In this document: one piece after another, positions 52,661 through 53,425 of the stretch
How positions within the stretch are numbered: position 1 is the first letter of the stretch
Layout: every line of letters begins with the position of its first letter
NCBI GenBank assembly: GCA_009908425.1
Contig: JAAAPF010000332.1
Span: 1 to 53,425 of the forward strand
Direction: 5' to 3'
DNA length: 53,425 bases
From: Alphaproteobacteria bacterium
Lineage (GTDB): Bacteria > Pseudomonadota > Alphaproteobacteria > Geminicoccales > Geminicoccaceae
Notes under the pieces: model-generated
Databases searched by the model: none
Told to the model about the DNA's origin: nothing
The model's input: the letters and a program-made list of their open reading frames with translations, nothing else
Translations under genes and position numbers: made by a program

Positions 52661-53425
52661 TTGGCCAGCTTCGCCGAGACGCCGATCGTCAGCCGTCCGC
52701 TGCTCACCGCGGCCGCCCGCGGCTCCGTCCGCGCCGCCGGCGGCGCGGCCTTCGTGGCCGCGCTCGCGCTCGCCGTGGCGCTCGGCTTTCACGACCCGGC
52801 CGATCCGAGCTGGAACCAGGCGACGGCGGCGCCGGTGAGCAATCCGCTCGGCGCGGGCGGGGCGGTGGTGAGCGACCTCCTGTTCCAGCTCTTCGGCCAC
52901 GCCGCCTGGCTGGCGCCGCTCACGGTCGCGGCCTGGGCGATGCGGGTGGTGCTGCTGGCGCCGCATCCGCGCCCGCTGCTGCCCTTCACCTTCCTGCCCC
53001 TGGCGCTGTTGGCGGTGCCCGCGGCCCTCGCCGACCATGGCGGGCTCGCCGCGAGCGCGAGCACCGGCTTGCCGGGCGGCCTCGTCGGCTACGAGCTCTG
53101 GACCCGGCTCGCGCTGCCGCTCGGCGGTGGGCTCTACGCCCTGGTGACGACGCTGGCGGCGGTGGCGACCACCCTGGTCGCGCTCGGCCTGCGCCCGCTC
53201 GAGAGCCTGCGCGCCGCGCGGCTCGGCAGCCGGGTGACGGCGCACCTCGCCGCCTGGACCGGCGGTCGGCTGCAGGCGGGTGGCGCCGCGGCCTGGCACC
53301 GCGCCCGCACTTGGCGCCGGCCCTCCGCCGCTGCCGTGGGCGCTTCGCTCGCGGAGCTGACGACGGCGTGGCGGCGGCGACGCGGGGTGGGCGCCGCCGG
53401 CGTCGCAGCGGCACCACCGGCCGCC
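52661..53425 (+). CDS. ftsK: DNA translocase FtsK, 5' end (partial)
   Basis: FtsK anchors at the division septum and pumps chromosomal DNA through. Only the first 255 codons are in the window, and the frame runs off the right end. It shows the four-helix FtsK N-terminal domain: first helix, then GFHDPADPSWNQATAAPVSN and NPLGAGGAVVSDLLFQLFG, the conserved periplasmic part, then further helices and a basic cytoplasmic linker. The motor domain is outside. The start is a TTG preceded by AAGGAG at a good distance; no ATG gives the family N-terminus. It follows the aminotransferase by 12 nt. Confidence 0.85.
   Translation, partial: MASFAETPIVSRPLLTAAARGSVRAAGGAAFVAALALAVALGFHDPADPSWNQATAAPVSNPLGAGGAVVSDLLFQLFGHAAWLAPLTVAAWAMRVVLLAPHPRPLLPFTFLPLALLAVPAALADHGGLAASASTGLPGGLVGYELWTRLALPLGGGLYALVTTLAAVATTLVALGLRPLESLRAARLGSRVTAHLAAWTGGRLQAGGAAAWHRARTWRRPSAAAVGASLAELTTAWRRRRGVGAAGVAAAPPAA

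Overview
The window is a high-G+C chromosomal stretch from a photosynthetic alphaproteobacterium (purple bacterium). The basis is the bchH-bchL-bchM-lhaA-puhABC-puhE order at the left end, the rplM-rpsI and yajC-secD-secF arrangements, and the codon use (third positions almost all G or C). The composition and the mix of neighbours suggest something like the Rhodospirillales, but genus cannot be fixed from sequence alone. I see no rRNA, tRNA, CRISPR array, insertion sequence or phage gene.

Positions 1-6550 hold the end of a photosynthesis gene cluster on the + strand. It carries Mg-chelatase BchH (3' end only), the BchL reductase subunit, the BchM methyltransferase, LhaA, reaction-centre H subunit PuhA, assembly factors PuhB and PuhC, a small coupled ORF in the place where puhD is found elsewhere, and PuhE. 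Most of these genes overlap by 1-4 nt, so they are probably translated as one coupled unit. Positions 6632-8132 (- strand) carry rplM-rpsI and a hotdog thioesterase. Positions 8205-11570 (+) form a four-gene operon with 4-nt overlaps: an enoyl-CoA hydratase-like protein, an LprI-META secreted protein, a CoA-binding protein and a MetY-type sulfhydrylase.

Positions 11581-16737 (-) hold a diguanylate cyclase and a complete polyamine-type ABC importer. Positions 16862-21111 carry rmuC, an anti-sigma-like membrane protein and a divergent elongation factor G paralogue. Positions 21175-24592 (-) hold a DUF498 protein and the Sec accessory set secF, secD and yajC. Positions 24705-27516 (+) hold a DUF815 ATPase and a PAS-containing protein with degenerate signalling domains.

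Positions 27912-32516 encode a 1534-residue RTX (calcium-binding nonapeptide) protein. It has a lower-G+C helical head and is followed by two tiny coupled ORFs of unknown nature. From 33096 the genes are: a class III CoA-transferase divergent from an HMG-CoA-lyase-type enzyme, an EF-hand protein, a membrane metallophosphoesterase, an OtsB-GH65 pair (trehalose or related disaccharide), citrate synthase, an alpha/beta hydrolase, a P2-type cation ATPase, an orphan TorT-like sensor, a large MscS-type channel with an added beta-rich domain, an aldo/keto reductase, a DapC-like aminotransferase and the 5' end of ftsK.

Most of the window is ordinary core metabolism. The parts that look least explained are the RTX protein with its downstream micro-ORFs, the EF-G paralogue lacking the catalytic histidine, the MscS fusion, the orphan TorT, and the OtsB-GH65 and phosphoesterase gene groups.
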